64,000 bases of DNA from an uncultured Clostridia bacterium (lineage in GTDB: Bacteria > Bacillota > Clostridia > TANB77 > CAG-465), in the NCBI GenBank assembly GCA_934149365.1, contig CAKPEI010000002.1:142441-206440 (forward strand), written 5' to 3'. Below are positions 8,961 to 17,266 of this stretch, piece by piece; positions within the stretch are counted from its first letter, which is position 1, and the number at the start of each line of letters is the position of its first letter. The notes under the pieces were generated by a model. That model saw nothing but the letters and a program-made list of their open reading frames with translations, ran no database searches and had not been told where the DNA came from. Made by a program: the position numbers and the translations under genes.

Positions 8961-9539
8961 ATGAGGATAATATTAGCATCTAAATCACCTAGAAGAAAAG
9001 AAATACTAGGTATGATAGTTGATAAATTTGATATAATGGTGAGTGAAGAAGATGAGATCTTAGATAATACTCTTAGCATTAAAGATCAATCTATAAAATT
9101 AGCATATGATAAGGCAAAAAACATATTTAATAGAACAAATGGTGATAGAATCGTTATTGGCTCAGATACGATTGTGGTAGACGAAAATGATAAAATATAT
9201 GGAAAGCCAAAAGATAGAGAAGATGCAATAAAAATACTAAATAGCATAAAAGGAAAAGAGCATAGAGTTTTTACTAGTTTGGCTGTTTTGGTAAGTAAAA
9301 ATGGTAAAACATATGAGGAGACTGACTGTGATATAGCTAAAGTATATATAGATAATATGACAGATGAAGAAATCGTAAAATGGGTAGATACGGGTGAAGC
9401 ATATGATAAAGCCGGAGCTTATGCAGTTCAAGGAAGATTTGCAAAACATATAGAAAAAATAGATGGTAATTTTTGGACAGTTATGGGGCTTCCAATAAAT
9501 AAAGTATATAATATACTAAAAAAATATATAGAGGTTTAG
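8961..9539 (+). CDS. maf: Maf family nucleotide pyrophosphatase
   Basis: Maf/HAM1-fold nucleoside triphosphate pyrophosphatase, thought to clear modified nucleotides and linked in Bacillus to septum formation. The N-terminal signature 'LASKSPRRKEIL' (residues 5-16) and 'GSDTIVVDE' (about 66-74) are present, as is 'YDKAGAYAVQGRF' in the C-terminal part. Its 192 residues are standard. It starts at ATG after AAGGAGAG. Confidence 0.94.
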   Translation: MRIILASKSPRRKEILGMIVDKFDIMVSEEDEILDNTLSIKDQSIKLAYDKAKNIFNRTNGDRIVIGSDTIVVDENDKIYGKPKDREDAIKILNSIKGKEHRVFTSLAVLVSKNGKTYEETDCDIAKVYIDNMTDEEIVKWVDTGEAYDKAGAYAVQGRFAKHIEKIDGNFWTVMGLPINKVYNILKKYIEV

Positions 9540-9565
9540 ATTTAGAAAAAACAAAGGAGAATGAT

Positions 9566-10609
9566 ATGGAAATTGTACTAAGTGTATTTTTGATGATCGT
9601 AGGACTTGTTATGCTTGTAAAAGGAGCAGATATATTTGTTGATGCAGGTTCTAATATTGGTAGAATATTTAAGATAAGTGAAATAATAATTGGACTGACT
9701 TTTGTTTGCATAGGTACAGGTTTACCTGAACTATTACTTTCTATAACCGCTTCAGCAAATGGAAATGCTGATTTTGTAATAGGTAATATTGTAGGTACAA
9801 ATATATTTAATATGTGTTGTATTATGGGAATGATTTGTATAATGAATCCTTTAAAGTTGTTAAGACAAACGGTAAGAAAAGATATGAACATGAGCCTTCT
9901 TTCAAGTGTTATACTTTTAGTTTTACTTATGGATACATTTGGAACGGATTTAACAGATAATGTTATTTCAAGGACTGATGGTATAATTTTACTTCTTTTC
10001 TTTGCAGTGTTTATGTATTACACTTTGTATGAATTTGGAGAATATTTAAGAGATAGAAGAGAGAAAAAATATAGAGAAAGATTAGAAAAAAAGGCAAGAG
10101 GAGAAGAGGTCCCAGAAGAGAAAAAAGAAGAGCATGTGCTTACGATGAAGGATGTAAAGGCAATACTGAAAAATCTTGTTATAGGTATTATAGGTGCTGC
10201 AATGGTATACTTTGGTGCAGAAATAGTTGTTGATAATGCGGTTGTTATAGCACATCACTTTAATGTTAGCCAAACTTTTATATCTATAGCTATAATAGCT
10301 GTTGGAACTTCGCTTCCTGAAATAACAACATCTATTGCGGCTATTAAGAAGAACAGAATTAATATTGCTATAGGAAATTTAATAGGAAGTAATATGTTTA
10401 ATACTCTTTTTGTAATAGGAATGGCTGCACTTGTTAATCCTATAAAGCTTACAGAAACATCTCTACTTATAGATTGTGCTGTATTTGTAATTACTTGTTT
10501 GACATTAGTGCTATTTACAAAGAGAAAACCTGAAATATCTAGGACAGAGGGGTTAACTTTAATTAGTATATATATTGTATATATTGCCTATGTAATATTT
10601 AGAAGGTAA
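9566..10609 (+). CDS. calcium/sodium antiporter (CaCA family)
   Basis: Inner-membrane cation exchanger of the YrbG/CaCA type. It contains the two characteristic repeats in inverted topology. The first is around 'GTGLPELLLSITA' and 'GNIVGTNIFN' (about residues 50-82). The second is around 'GTSLPEITTSIAA' and 'GNLIGSNMFN' (about 248-280). The acidic residue in each GxxLPE motif is the expected ion ligand. A charged cytoplasmic loop (about 160-195, rich in Arg, Glu and Lys) separates the halves. It starts 26 bases after maf, so the two are probably co-transcribed. Confidence 0.9.
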   Translation: MEIVLSVFLMIVGLVMLVKGADIFVDAGSNIGRIFKISEIIIGLTFVCIGTGLPELLLSITASANGNADFVIGNIVGTNIFNMCCIMGMICIMNPLKLLRQTVRKDMNMSLLSSVILLVLLMDTFGTDLTDNVISRTDGIILLLFFAVFMYYTLYEFGEYLRDRREKKYRERLEKKARGEEVPEEKKEEHVLTMKDVKAILKNLVIGIIGAAMVYFGAEIVVDNAVVIAHHFNVSQTFISIAIIAVGTSLPEITTSIAAIKKNRINIAIGNLIGSNMFNTLFVIGMAALVNPIKLTETSLLIDCAVFVITCLTLVLFTKRKPEISRTEGLTLISIYIVYIAYVIFRR

Positions 10610-10636
10610 TTAGAAAATTGAAAATGGGGGAATAAT

Positions 10637-11506
10637 ATGTTTGGAAAGAGAGCTGATGGTGTAGCTATAAAAGGGCTAAATCCTTTTTATAGAATAATAC
10701 CGTATATAATGAAGAAAAGAAGTGATTCTCAAGTATTCTTTGAAGATAGAGTATATTTAGATAATATTAATGCATATATAAAAAAGAAAAAGGATGAGGG
10801 AATCAGGGTAACACATATGGACATTATGCTTACAGCGATAGGAAGACTTTTATGTGAAAGGCCACATCTTAATAGGTTTGCTATGAATGGTAGAATATAT
10901 CAAAGAAATGAGCAAGTTTTATCTTTAGCTATAAAGAAAAAGTTATTAGATGATGCGGTAGAAACCACAGTTAAATTTAAAGTCAATCCAGATGATACTG
11001 TGTTAGATGTATCTAAACAAGTAGCAACTATCGTACAAGAAAATAAAGAGGAAAATGTTGCAAACGGAACGGACAAGCTTGCTAAAACTATAATGTCCTT
11101 TCCAAACTTTTTTATAAAAGGTGTTGTTGGAATGATAATGTGGCTAGATAAACACGGAATGTTACCTAAGAAAGTAATTGATGCATCACCTTTCCACACA
11201 AGTGCATTTTTAACCAATTTAGGCTCATTAGGTATTAATTCTATATATCATCATATATATGATTTTGGTACAACTAGTATATTCTTTGCTATGGGAAATA
11301 AAAGATATGAAAAAGATGCTCAGGGAGATATACGAGTATATATGGACTTAAAGGTGGTAGCAGATGAAAGAATTTGTGATGGACTTTACTATGCAAGGTC
11401 ATTTTTACTTTTAAGAAAATATTTGGAAAATCCAGAACTATTAGAAGAACCTTTGAGTTCAAAACATAATCAAAGCATGAAAGATGACGTCATAAGTAGT
11501 ATATAG
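10637..11506 (+). CDS. acyltransferase-fold (2-oxoacid dehydrogenase E2-like) protein, probably inactive
   Basis: A 289-residue stand-alone protein resembling the catalytic domain of 2-oxoacid dehydrogenase E2 and chloramphenicol acetyltransferases. Similarity is visible at 'THMDIMLTAIGRLLCERPHLNRF' and the C-terminal 'FFAMGNKRY' strand. It has no lipoyl or subunit-binding domains. The active-site motif that normally reads DHRxxDG is DERICDG here (243-249), so the catalytic histidine is replaced by Glu244. It therefore probably does not work as a normal acyltransferase. Its role is unknown. It lies 27 bases after the antiporter gene and is closed by a terminator at 11519. Confidence 0.75.
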   Translation: MFGKRADGVAIKGLNPFYRIIPYIMKKRSDSQVFFEDRVYLDNINAYIKKKKDEGIRVTHMDIMLTAIGRLLCERPHLNRFAMNGRIYQRNEQVLSLAIKKKLLDDAVETTVKFKVNPDDTVLDVSKQVATIVQENKEENVANGTDKLAKTIMSFPNFFIKGVVGMIMWLDKHGMLPKKVIDASPFHTSAFLTNLGSLGINSIYHHIYDFGTTSIFFAMGNKRYEKDAQGDIRVYMDLKVVADERICDGLYYARSFLLLRKYLENPELLEEPLSSKHNQSMKDDVISSI

Positions 11507-11518
11507 CAAATAGTTTTT

Positions 11519-11552
11519 AAATGGTCAGTTTAAATATATTGACCATTTTTTT
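11519..11552 (+). terminator. intrinsic terminator
   Basis: AAATGGTCA / TGACCATTT stem followed by T7. Confidence 0.85.
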
Positions 11553-11580
11553 GTATTCATGTAGAAATTTTAAAATTTAC

Positions 11581-11609
11581 TTGCATATTTGCCAAAATAA
11601 TTATATAAT
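11581..11609 (+). promoter_or_regulatory. promoter for rny
   Basis: TTGCAT (11581-11586), a 17-base spacer and TATAAT (11604-11609). The untranslated leader would be about 155 bases. It contains a distant complementary pair, TTTGCCA (11589) and TGGCAAA (11711). Confidence 0.65.
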
Positions 11610-11773
11610 TTATCATAGGTGTATTAGATATACACTTTGCATATAAGAGATAAACAGAAAGAAAAGATAATCAAATCAATATCAATATATAATAAATATT
11701 GCCATAATATTGGCAAATGTGTGAATATAATAGATGTTGAACATTGAAAATTGTATATTTATGGAGGGAATTT

Positions 11774-13324
11774 ATGTTAGTACCAATAATAGTAACATTT
11801 GCTATTACTGCGGCTATTACCTCACCTATATTCTTTAATATAGGTTCTAATCACAGAAAAAAAGTAGCAAAACAAGAATTAGATAGTGCGGAAATTCAAG
11901 CTAAAAAAGTGATAGAAGAAGCTGAAAAGGATTCAGAGAGGATAAAAAAGGACGCTGCAGTTGAAGCAAAAGCCAGTGCTTTAAAGCAAAAGGAAGAAAC
12001 TGAAAGAGAAATAGCTCATAGGAAAAATGAATTAAAAGAATCAGAAAGAAGAATTAACCAAAGACAAGATTTACTAGATAAAAGATTTAGTATAATAGAA
12101 GAAAAAGAAGATAGTCTGGTAAAAAAACAAAAGCAGATTGAAAAATCGGAAGAATTACTTAAAGAAAAAGAAATAGAAAAGCAAAATGAACTTTTAAGAA
12201 TTTCTAAAATGACAGAACAAGAAGCTAAAAAAGAGCTTATGAAAAACTTAGAAAATGATATGAAAAAAGAAATGGCTGCATATATAATAGAAAGCCAAAA
12301 TAAAGCTAAATATGAAGCTGAAAAGAAAGCTAAAGTTATGGTAGCAGAGGCAATACAAAGATGCGCTACAGATCATACAGCAGAAGCAACTGTATCTGTT
12401 GTAAATCTTCCAAGTGATGATATGAAAGGCAGGATTATAGGAAGAGAAGGAAGAAATATTAAAGCAATAGAAACACTTACAGGAATAGATATCATAATAG
12501 ATGATACTCCGGATGTTATTGTTTTATCAAGTTTTGATCCTATAAGAAGAGAAGTGGCAAGAATAGCTATAGAAAGACTTATGATGGATGGTAGAATACA
12601 TCCTGGAAAAATAGAAGAAATGATAGAAAAAGCTAAAGTTGAAGTTGCTAATACTATAAAAGATGAAGGAGAAAGAGCTCTTTATGAAACAGGTGTCATT
12701 AATCTTCACCCAGATTTAGTACAACTTTTAGGAAAACTTAGATATAGAACAAGTTATGGACAAAACGTATTAAATCATTCAATTGAAGTTTCTCATATTG
12801 CAGGGCTTTTAGCATCAGAATTAGGCCTTGACGTACCTTTTGTAAAGAGAGCAGGATTACTTCATGATATAGGTAAATCTGTTGACCATGAAGCAGAAGG
12901 AACTCACGTTGAGTTAGGTGTAGAAATACTTAAAAAGTATAAAGAAGACCCTAAAGTTATTAATGCTGTTGCAGCACATCATGGAGATTGTGAACCAGAA
13001 ACATTAGAAGCTATTTTAGTTCAGGCAGCTGATACAGTTTCTGCTGCAAGACCAGGTGCAAGAAAAGAAACAGTTAGTACATATATTAAACGTCTTCAAA
13101 AACTTGAAGAAATATGTAATAGCTATAAAGGTGTAGATAAATCATATGCAATTCAAGCCGGACGTGAGGTTAGAATTATAGTTAAACCAGAAGAAATTGA
13201 TGATGCAGGTGCTGTTATAATGGCAAGAAATATAGCAAATCAAATTGAAAAAGAAATGAATTATCCAGGTCAGGTAAAAGTTAATGTTATAAGGGAAACA
13301 AGAGCAATAGAAACAGCAAAATAA
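11774..13324 (+). CDS. rny: ribonuclease Y
   Basis: RNase Y, the membrane-anchored endoribonuclease that starts much mRNA decay in Firmicutes. An N-terminal membrane helix (residues 1-23) leads into a long, highly charged coiled coil. A KH domain follows, with 'GRIIGREGRNIKAIE', then an HD domain with 'RAGLLHDIGKSVD' and 'AAHHGD' metal-binding residues. The ATG at 11774 is chosen because GGAGGG ends five bases upstream; an in-frame ATG at 11744 lacks a Shine-Dalgarno site and would prefix the membrane anchor. It is followed by ymdB, a common pairing. Confidence 0.96.
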   Translation: MLVPIIVTFAITAAITSPIFFNIGSNHRKKVAKQELDSAEIQAKKVIEEAEKDSERIKKDAAVEAKASALKQKEETEREIAHRKNELKESERRINQRQDLLDKRFSIIEEKEDSLVKKQKQIEKSEELLKEKEIEKQNELLRISKMTEQEAKKELMKNLENDMKKEMAAYIIESQNKAKYEAEKKAKVMVAEAIQRCATDHTAEATVSVVNLPSDDMKGRIIGREGRNIKAIETLTGIDIIIDDTPDVIVLSSFDPIRREVARIAIERLMMDGRIHPGKIEEMIEKAKVEVANTIKDEGERALYETGVINLHPDLVQLLGKLRYRTSYGQNVLNHSIEVSHIAGLLASELGLDVPFVKRAGLLHDIGKSVDHEAEGTHVELGVEILKKYKEDPKVINAVAAHHGDCEPETLEAILVQAADTVSAARPGARKETVSTYIKRLQKLEEICNSYKGVDKSYAIQAGREVRIIVKPEEIDDAGAVIMARNIANQIEKEMNYPGQVKVNVIRETRAIETAK

Positions 13325-13384
13325 TAGGAGATATAAGGGCGGATGGTAAATCTGCTCTTTTGTTTAGATAGAGGTGAATTTAAA

Positions 13385-14173
13385 GTGAAATTTTTGGTTA
13401 TAGGAGACGTGGTTGGAAGAAGTGGGCTTAATGTGATAAAGAATAACATAGACCAAATAATAAAAAATGAAAGTATTGATTACATCATAATAAATGGTGA
13501 AAATTCAGCTAGTGGTAGAGGTATTAAAGAGAAAGAAATGAAAGAAATATTTTCGTTCGGAGCTAATGTTATCACAATGGGAAATCATTTGTATTATAGA
13601 AAAGAGGCCAAAGCATTATATCAGAATGTTGTTAAACTTCTTATACCTGCAAATGTAACAAATCTAGTGGGTCATGGCGTTAATGTGCAAGAAAAGAATG
13701 ATAAAAAAATTGCTGTTATAAATCTACTTGGAAAAGTAGGAATGGGAGAACTTAACCAGGAAAATATTTCAGACCCATTTGCAAAAGCAAGGGAAATAGT
13801 AAATGATTTAAAGAAACAAAATGTAGATTATATATTTGTTGATTTTCATGCAGAAGCAACTGCAGAAAAAATAGCAATGAGCTATTTCTTAGAAAATGAT
13901 GTTACCTGCGTTTTTGGGACACATACTCATGTTCAAACATCTGACGAGGCTGTATATGATTCTGGACTTGCATATATAACAGATGTGGGAATGTGTGGAC
14001 CAAGACATAGTGTGCTGGGATTAAAGAAAGAAATAGCCGTAGCAAGATTTGTTACTGGAGAGAAAATAAAGTATGAATGTAGTGATAATCCTGGAATATT
14101 TAGAAGTATAATTGTAGAAACTGATGATAATACAAATAGAGCAATAAGTATTAAAAGATATAATATAGGGTAA
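13385..14173 (+). CDS. ymdB: YmdB family metallophosphoesterase
   Basis: Calcineurin-like phosphoesterase of the YmdB type (TIGR00282 family). In Bacillus it cleaves 2',3'-cyclic nucleotides and influences biofilm genes. Metal-binding motifs are 'GDVVGRSG' near the N-terminus, 'NGENSASGRG', 'TMGNHLYY', 'DFHAEATAEK' and 'FGTHTHVQT'. The GTG at 13385 follows GAGGTGA and gives the usual 'KFLVIGD' start; an ATG at 13343 would add 14 non-conserved residues. It lies 60 bases after rny. Confidence 0.92.
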   Translation: MKFLVIGDVVGRSGLNVIKNNIDQIIKNESIDYIIINGENSASGRGIKEKEMKEIFSFGANVITMGNHLYYRKEAKALYQNVVKLLIPANVTNLVGHGVNVQEKNDKKIAVINLLGKVGMGELNQENISDPFAKAREIVNDLKKQNVDYIFVDFHAEATAEKIAMSYFLENDVTCVFGTHTHVQTSDEAVYDSGLAYITDVGMCGPRHSVLGLKKEIAVARFVTGEKIKYECSDNPGIFRSIIVETDDNTNRAISIKRYNIG

Positions 14174-14197
14174 ATATAACAAAAATCAAGTTAGCCC

Positions 14198-14226
14198 TTG
14201 CATATTTTTTTAATATTAAGTATAAT
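14198..14226 (+). promoter_or_regulatory. promoter for spoVS
   Basis: TTGCAT (14198-14203), a 17-base spacer and TATAAT (14221-14226), 45 bases before the spoVS start. Confidence 0.6.
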
Positions 14227-14270
14227 GCTTGTAGAGTTAAAAGCTCAAGTGTACATAAGAGGAGGAAAAA

Positions 14271-14540
14271 ATGGAAATATTAAAGATATCAGCAAAGTCT
14301 AGTCCAAATGGAGTAGCAGGAGCAATAGCAGGTTTAGTAAAGGAAAATGGAAAAGTAGAAATGCAAGCAATAGGCGCAGGAGCAATAAATCAAGCAATTA
14401 AAGCAGTAGCAATAGCAAGAGGGTTTGTAGCACCATCAGGTGTTGAGCTTACATGTACACCATCATTTACAGAAGTTACGATAGATAATGAAGAAAAAAC
14501 TGGAATTAGATTTACAGTAGAACCCAAAAATCAGTTATAA
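14271..14540 (+). CDS. spoVS: stage V sporulation protein S
   Basis: SpoVS, a small Alba-like protein needed in Bacillus for spore coat assembly and late sporulation. The 89 residues match the family almost throughout, with 'ISAKSSPNGVAGAIAGLVKE', 'QAIGAGAINQAIKAVAIARG' and 'PSFTEVTIDNEEKTGIRF'. An AGGAGG Shine-Dalgarno site precedes the ATG. It is monocistronic, with its own promoter and a terminator directly after. With gpr, it supports a spore-forming host. Confidence 0.97.
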   Translation: MEILKISAKSSPNGVAGAIAGLVKENGKVEMQAIGAGAINQAIKAVAIARGFVAPSGVELTCTPSFTEVTIDNEEKTGIRFTVEPKNQL

Positions 14541-14555
14541 TATAGATAAATAAGG

Positions 14556-14585
14556 AAAACGCAAGCCATTTGGCTTGCGTTTTTT
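14556..14585. terminator. bidirectional terminator between spoVS and 14587 gene
   Basis: AAAACGCAAGCCA / TGGCTTGCGTTTT stem with T's on the right and A's on the left, serving the convergent genes on both sides. Confidence 0.88.
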
Positions 14586-14586
14586 C

Positions 14587-15060
14587 TCAATTAAACAGTT
14601 TGGAAATCTCAGCAGGTGTAAGTGCTATTTGAACTTTTTCAAATTCTTTTATAAATTTGATTTTTTCTTCAATACTTAAGGTATTGAAAAGTTGCATGCA
14701 GTCTGCGTGAGTGGGTTCCGGTAAAATTTTTGCTGTTGTTGTCATGTTATTACTCCTTTTTAATTTAATTTGTGTTTCTGACATCGGTATTTTTAGAAGA
14801 GAGCACCAGCTTAAAAACTCGTCAGAAGATGCAGAAATATATCTGTTCTCTTTGAAATAATTTGATTTAAATTCAAAGAAATCAGGATTATTATCTTCAA
14901 CCATTTTTTGCAGGGTGTCAAACTCCATTTTTAACCGTGTTGCAGCATTTTTCAGCATCATGTATAAGAATGTGTCGATATCTTCTATGGATATATAACC
15001 ATTTCTTGAGAAATTTGACACATTTTTAAACTCTTCTGCTGTAACAAAGGTAAATTTCAA
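14587..15060 (-). CDS. hypothetical protein (157 aa)
   Basis: Not recognised. A 157-residue soluble protein with no membrane segment, rich in charged residues. It opens 'MKFTFVTAEEFKNVSNFSRN' and its C-terminal third looks helical ('SIEEKIKFIKEFEKVQ'). Codon use is less A/T-biased than the neighbouring genes. It stands alone, convergent with spoVS, and its stop codon abuts the shared terminator. A plausible Shine-Dalgarno site (GGAAGTG) lies upstream on the minus strand. Confidence 0.6.
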   Translation of the reverse strand: MKFTFVTAEEFKNVSNFSRNGYISIEDIDTFLYMMLKNAATRLKMEFDTLQKMVEDNNPDFFEFKSNYFKENRYISASSDEFLSWCSLLKIPMSETQIKLKRSNNMTTTAKILPEPTHADCMQLFNTLSIEEKIKFIKEFEKVQIALTPAEISKLFN

Positions 15061-15223
15061 ATCTTTTTCACTTCCTTAAAATAATTATTTAAAAACTAAA
15101 AGTATCAATATATATATTTTACCACAAAGTTATGTAAAATGCAATAAAGCGTATTGTAGTAAATAAGCAATAAGCCATATATGTAATATACATATGTAAG
15201 CTCTGAAAACAATATTAAAGTAG

Positions 15224-15252
15224 TTGAAAAAAGTTTTTAGATATAGTAGAAT
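15224..15252 (+). promoter_or_regulatory. promoter of prepilin cassette 1
   Basis: TTGAAA (15224-15229), exactly 17 bases, TAGAAT (15247-15252). The same TTGAMA-N17-TANNNT arrangement precedes all four cassettes, followed by about 36-50 bases to the small ORF. Confidence 0.8.
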
Positions 15253-15293
15253 AAATGCGTAGAGTTTTAACATAGAAAGAAGAGGTGAAATAT

Positions 15294-15374
<81 letters not shown>

Positions 15375-15380
15375 AAATGA

Positions 15381-15396
15381 AGCTACAAAAGTAGCT
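15381..15396 (+). promoter_or_regulatory. conserved small hairpin in cassette 1
   Basis: AGCTAC-AAAA-GTAGCT. The identical hairpin occurs at 32546-32561 and 57980-57995. In copy 3 a different sequence, ATCTAG / CTAGAT (36099-36117), makes a hairpin at the same place. Confidence 0.7.
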
Positions 15397-15433
15397 GTAT
15401 TTGGCGTGCAAGAAATATATATGAAAAATATAG

Positions 15434-15473
15434 AAGTTAGTTATGTATAAAAAAGTACATAGCTAACTTTTTT
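15434..15473 (+). terminator. terminator/attenuator of cassette 1
   Basis: A 14-pair stem (15434-15447 with 15456-15469, one wobble pair) with a T6 tail lies between the leader ORF and the prepilin gene. The full-length leader frame stops at 15448, in the loop, so a ribosome there would cover the left arm. Confidence 0.85.
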
Positions 15474-15507
15474 CTGCTCAAAATAAAAGAAGGGAGAAAA
15501 GTAGTAA

Positions 15508-17112
15508 ATGAAAAAACAAAGAAAAGGAATATCACTAGTAGTACTTACAATAACAATAATAGTGTTAATAATACTAGCAGGAGTAACAATATTAACAATA
15601 TCAAATGCAGACTTAATAAATAAATCGACTGAAACTGCATTTAGGTCAAATATATCAAATTATTTAGAAGAGTATAACGCATGGTTATCGATAGAAAAAA
15701 TGAAACATAGAGGTAATTTAGAAATATCAAAAATAAATGCATCAAATAAAGTTGCATATAACGGGAATTATATAACAGATATAATAAAAAATATAAAGAG
15801 TGAAGATATAGAAAAGTATGAAATAATAGGTGGGAATTTAGTATATACAGGAACAGGAGAGAAAGATAATACTAAATTAGAAAATGAAACAAAATGGGCA
15901 AAAGAAGTAGGTTTGAAATCAGTAGAAAAAGCAAAAGGAGAAGAAGATACAATAGTATTTACCAATACCACAAGTGATAGTAGATATAACGATTTAAAAG
16001 TGTGTGGAAGCAGTGAAAATGGAGTAACTGGTTTAAGTGAAATATCACTTACAGTAACACAAAACTTGATAGATAATGGCTTCGGAGAGTACAAAGATGG
16101 AACGAACTTTTCATCATATGTGGCTAATATTCCAAGTGAAAAAGTAAAAGGTGGAATATCTTGCTTTTACACTGAAGAAACAGGAGGCTTTCACCAAAAT
16201 TGTAGAATCAAAGACTATATTACAATAGATAGAAATAAAAAGTATGAAATATCCATGTATGTAAAACCAAATGTTGTTGGTGAAAGGATATATTCAGGAC
16301 TTATGGAATACGATGTGGATAAATTATTAGTAAAGGCAGAACAAGTAATGTATATACCAGATACACTAACATATCTTACAGAAGATTTAAAAAATGGAGA
16401 TACAGTAGTACATTTAGATGATGTAAGTAATTTTGTGAATAGTACTCAAACATATAAAATGGGCTTTATTTTTTGGAATTATAAAGATAGTACAGGGCAT
16501 TTGTATGAACCATTGACGTACTCATTAAATACATGGAGTGATTTATATACAGCAGATAATGTAGATAAAACAAATAACACAATAATATTAAAAAGCGCAT
16601 GGAATAAAGGGACTATTAAGGCAGGAACAAAATTAAGTCAATGTGATAGCGGAAGTACTTTTAATTATTCACTTGATTTTAATATTAAGGAGTCAACAGA
16701 CTGGGAATATAGGCATGAAACTATTTCTGGTGTGGGTTTTGGCCGTACTGTGTTTAGAGCTGCTACAAAATATGTTCAGTGGTTTATAATGCCAAATTAT
16801 AACTATATAGAGGGCGGAGGAGCTAAGGTAGCAAATATAATCTTTGCAGAAAGTGATAAGTATAATAAGATATATACAATAGATATGACAGGACATGAAC
16901 CATTAAGAACAATGGAAGATGGAACAAGTGATTATATAGATTTTAAGACAAAGAAGATAGTAAGAAATGTAGGAGTAAATAATGGAACAATGTATAAATT
17001 AAGTAGTGTAACATATGAAGATATACTACTTCCAAATATTCCAATATATGAGAGGAATACCGCAATAACATTAAATCAAACAGGAAGGCTAGAAGGAACA
17101 TACCTAAAATAA
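15508..17112 (+). CDS. prepilin-like protein 1 with large C-terminal domain
   Basis: A 534-residue protein with a type IV prepilin-like N-terminus: a basic leader ending in Gly ('KKQRKG'), then 'ISLVVLTITIIVLIILAG', a long hydrophobic helix. Cleavage after Gly would be by a prepilin peptidase. The mature position 5 is Val, not the usual Glu. The C-terminal ~450 residues are mostly beta-strand-like, with aromatic-rich stretches such as 'YEISMYVKPNVVG' and 'RKYVQWF'-like segments. This resembles a carbohydrate-binding or adhesion domain, but no family was recognised. It starts 35 bases after the cassette 1 terminator, with a GAAGGGAG Shine-Dalgarno site, so its expression should depend on readthrough. 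Confidence 0.75.
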   Translation: MKKQRKGISLVVLTITIIVLIILAGVTILTISNADLINKSTETAFRSNISNYLEEYNAWLSIEKMKHRGNLEISKINASNKVAYNGNYITDIIKNIKSEDIEKYEIIGGNLVYTGTGEKDNTKLENETKWAKEVGLKSVEKAKGEEDTIVFTNTTSDSRYNDLKVCGSSENGVTGLSEISLTVTQNLIDNGFGEYKDGTNFSSYVANIPSEKVKGGISCFYTEETGGFHQNCRIKDYITIDRNKKYEISMYVKPNVVGERIYSGLMEYDVDKLLVKAEQVMYIPDTLTYLTEDLKNGDTVVHLDDVSNFVNSTQTYKMGFIFWNYKDSTGHLYEPLTYSLNTWSDLYTADNVDKTNNTIILKSAWNKGTIKAGTKLSQCDSGSTFNYSLDFNIKESTDWEYRHETISGVGFGRTVFRAATKYVQWFIMPNYNYIEGGGAKVANIIFAESDKYNKIYTIDMTGHEPLRTMEDGTSDYIDFKTKKIVRNVGVNNGTMYKLSSVTYEDILLPNIPIYERNTAITLNQTGRLEGTYLK

Positions 17113-17119
17113 TTTAGAG

Positions 17120-17162
17120 AGTCATGTAAGTAACATATAAAGTGTAACTTACATGACTATTT
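17120..17162 (+). terminator. terminator after prepilin 1
   Basis: Perfect 12-base arms AGTCATGTAAGT / ACTTACATGACT followed by a weak ATTTAT tail. Confidence 0.6.
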
Positions 17163-17266
17163 ATACATTCTGAAATTTAATACTCTATTTAACATAAAGT
17201 ATATATTTTTTGCTTATTTTATGTTAAAATATATTATACTTGTAAATAATATATATGGTGAGTGAT

